IMG/VR virus record: IMGVR_UViG_3300042691_022286
Coordinates: 1 to 40,521 of that record
Length of the DNA stretch: 40,521 nucleotides
Direction: 5' to 3' (one strand)
DNA from: a virus
The position numbers were made by a program, and so were the translations under genes. Shown in pieces: positions 39,976 through 40,521 of the stretch (position 1 is the stretch's first letter; the number at the start of each line of letters is the position of its first letter). Under the pieces are notes generated by a model. That model saw nothing but the letters and a program-made list of their open reading frames with translations. It had not been told where the DNA came from and ran no database searches.

Positions 39976-40118
39976 AATGCAACACATCCGCGAGCCTCAA
40001 ATATGGGACTCCAACGCTGAAAACTTCGGCCCAAACAAAGCCGAAGAAAACAAACATTCGTGTTTCTATGATGAAACCGAAGAAATCAAAAATAAATATC
40101 ATTAAAAGGAAGAAGTAA
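39972..40118 (+). CDS. very basic small protein (48 aa)
   Basis: Begins inside the ATGA overlap with the previous gene and stops one base before the next ATG. About one third of residues are Lys or Arg, ending I-N-I-I-K-R-K-K, with only one Cys. Such small Lys-rich peptides often bind nucleic acid, but with this length the composition alone cannot prove a function. Support comes mainly from tight spacing on both sides. Confidence 0.45.
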   Translation: MKCNTSASLKYGTPTLKTSAQTKPKKTNIRVSMMKPKKSKINIIKRKK

Positions 40119-40119
40119 T

Positions 40120-40365
40120 ATGTCGGAAAACAACAACGAAATTAACAACGAACAACAACCGGAACAAATCAGCGAGGACCATGCCAAGGCACTTGAGCAT
40201 GTGATTTCGCAGATCGACTTGTCCTCTGTAAACAAGGAAGATGTTTTCCTTGATTTTATCGGGCGCCTTCGCCGGTTTAATTTCGAGGGAATGGTTGCAT
40301 TGCGATTGCTGGAAAAGATTGCCATCAAGGAGAAGTCTGAAGCCAATGAAGATGAAGGACAGTGA
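40120..40365 (+). CDS. small acidic protein (81 aa)
   Basis: A Asn/Glu/Gln-rich disordered N-terminus is followed by a helical block (DHAKALEHVISQIDLSSV) and D-V-F-L-D-F-I-G-R-L-R-R-F-N-F-E-G-M-V-A-L-R-L-L-E-K-I-A. Its strongly acidic charge contrasts with the basic neighbours on both sides, and they could pair with one another. No family is recognised. It overlaps the next gene by about 20 bases. Confidence 0.55.
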   Translation: MSENNNEINNEQQPEQISEDHAKALEHVISQIDLSSVNKEDVFLDFIGRLRRFNFEGMVALRLLEKIAIKEKSEANEDEGQ

Positions 40366-40516
40366 TTGGAGCAGGAACGGAAAAGGCGACAAGCCTCGCA
40401 CAAAAACCTGGGATCGGAAATGGCAGGAAAACTACGATGAGATTGATTGGTCTTCCCATCGCAAAAAAAACAAACACATAAATAAAAACAGAAAGAAGAA
40501 ACATGGCGTATACTAA
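40346..40516 (+). CDS. small basic phage protein with DWSRNGKGDKPR start (56 aa)
   Basis: Two in-frame ATGs (40346 and 40352) give MKMKDSDWS or MKDSDWS. The protein reads D-S-D-W-S-R-N-G-K-G-D-K-P-R ... W-Q-E-N-Y-D-E-I-D-W and ends in a Lys/Asn-rich basic tail. Short phage proteins with D-W-S-R-N ... (Y/W)-x-x-x-Y-D-x-I are common; their role is unknown to me. The gene overlaps the preceding acidic gene and probably the next one. Confidence 0.58.
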   Translation: MKMKDSDWSRNGKGDKPRTKTWDRKWQENYDEIDWSSHRKKNKHINKNRKKKHGVY

Positions 40517-40521
40517 ACCAT
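40503..40521 (+). CDS. start of a further gene, cut by the window
   Basis: ATG at 40503 (aaagaaacATGGCG) gives MAYTKP before the sequence ends. The position inside the end of the previous gene fits the overlap habit of this operon. Only six codons are visible, so no product can be named and the start is a guess. Confidence 0.3.

Noticed and set aside
1-40521. tRNA genes, integrase, attachment sites or insertion sequences
   Set aside because: No tRNA-like TTC arm with matching acceptor stem, no transposase or recombinase reading frame and no flanking duplications were seen by eye.

Overview
This window is a late-gene (virion, lysis and DNA-injection) segment of a tailed phage with podovirus-type architecture. 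Every convincing gene is on the + strand, and genes are packed with ATGA/GTGA/TAATG overlaps or gaps of a few bases. The order portal - scaffold - major capsid - fibres - lysis - tail tube A - tail tube B - internal virion proteins is that of T7-like and related short-tailed phages. Terminase, replication genes and any phage RNA polymerase are not here; terminase is probably just off the left edge. A CHAP endolysin next to a small lipoprotein and holin-like peptides points to a Gram-negative host. Most starts have no clear Shine-Dalgarno sequence but an A/T-rich leader (taawt-ATG, ataaat-ATG), as in hosts with weak SD use such as Bacteroidota. The host cannot be named from the sequence.

Layout. 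1-1481: end of a PAPS-reductase-like gene, a small unknown and a Cys-rich zinc-ribbon-like phage protein. 1484-6488: portal, four small proteins and an acidic coiled-coil scaffold candidate. 6578-10088: five-gene sugar/methyl-transfer cassette (four glycosyltransferase-like proteins and a SAM methyltransferase) placed between scaffold and capsid. 10089-10937: about 850 bases with little or no coding potential, dense in stem-loops, with mutually complementary loops and a minus-strand promoter/terminator pair. 10938-12146: major capsid protein, followed by a strong hairpin. 12213-19101: receptor-binding locus with collagen-like, lectin-like and YadA-like fibre genes. 19098-20216: lysis cassette. 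20221-21462: metallophosphoesterase, a DNA-binding-like small protein and an HExxH protein. 21508-29070: another fibre, two small proteins, a 1166-residue tail-tube-A-like protein with a huge insertion, and a tail-tube-B-like protein. 29072-38351: small proteins, two paralogous MGG proteins, a complete PAPS reductase with a YkgJ-like partner, two more MGG proteins and two large internal (ejection) proteins. 38354-40521: a run of small basic, membrane or unknown phage proteins.

How the parts work together. Scaffold, portal and capsid protein build the prohead; tube A and B proteins form the short tail; fibre genes supply adhesins; the Gln/Ala-rich and Gly/Ala-rich proteins are probably packaged and ejected with DNA; the holin-like, lipoprotein and CHAP proteins open the cell. 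The glycan cassette may decorate virion or cell-surface glycans. The most unusual elements are the structured non-coding region before the capsid gene and a family of six proteins beginning MGG, two of which also share a C-terminal F-x-L-P-S...F-G-G-A tail. No tRNA, CRISPR array, integrase, attachment site or insertion sequence was found.
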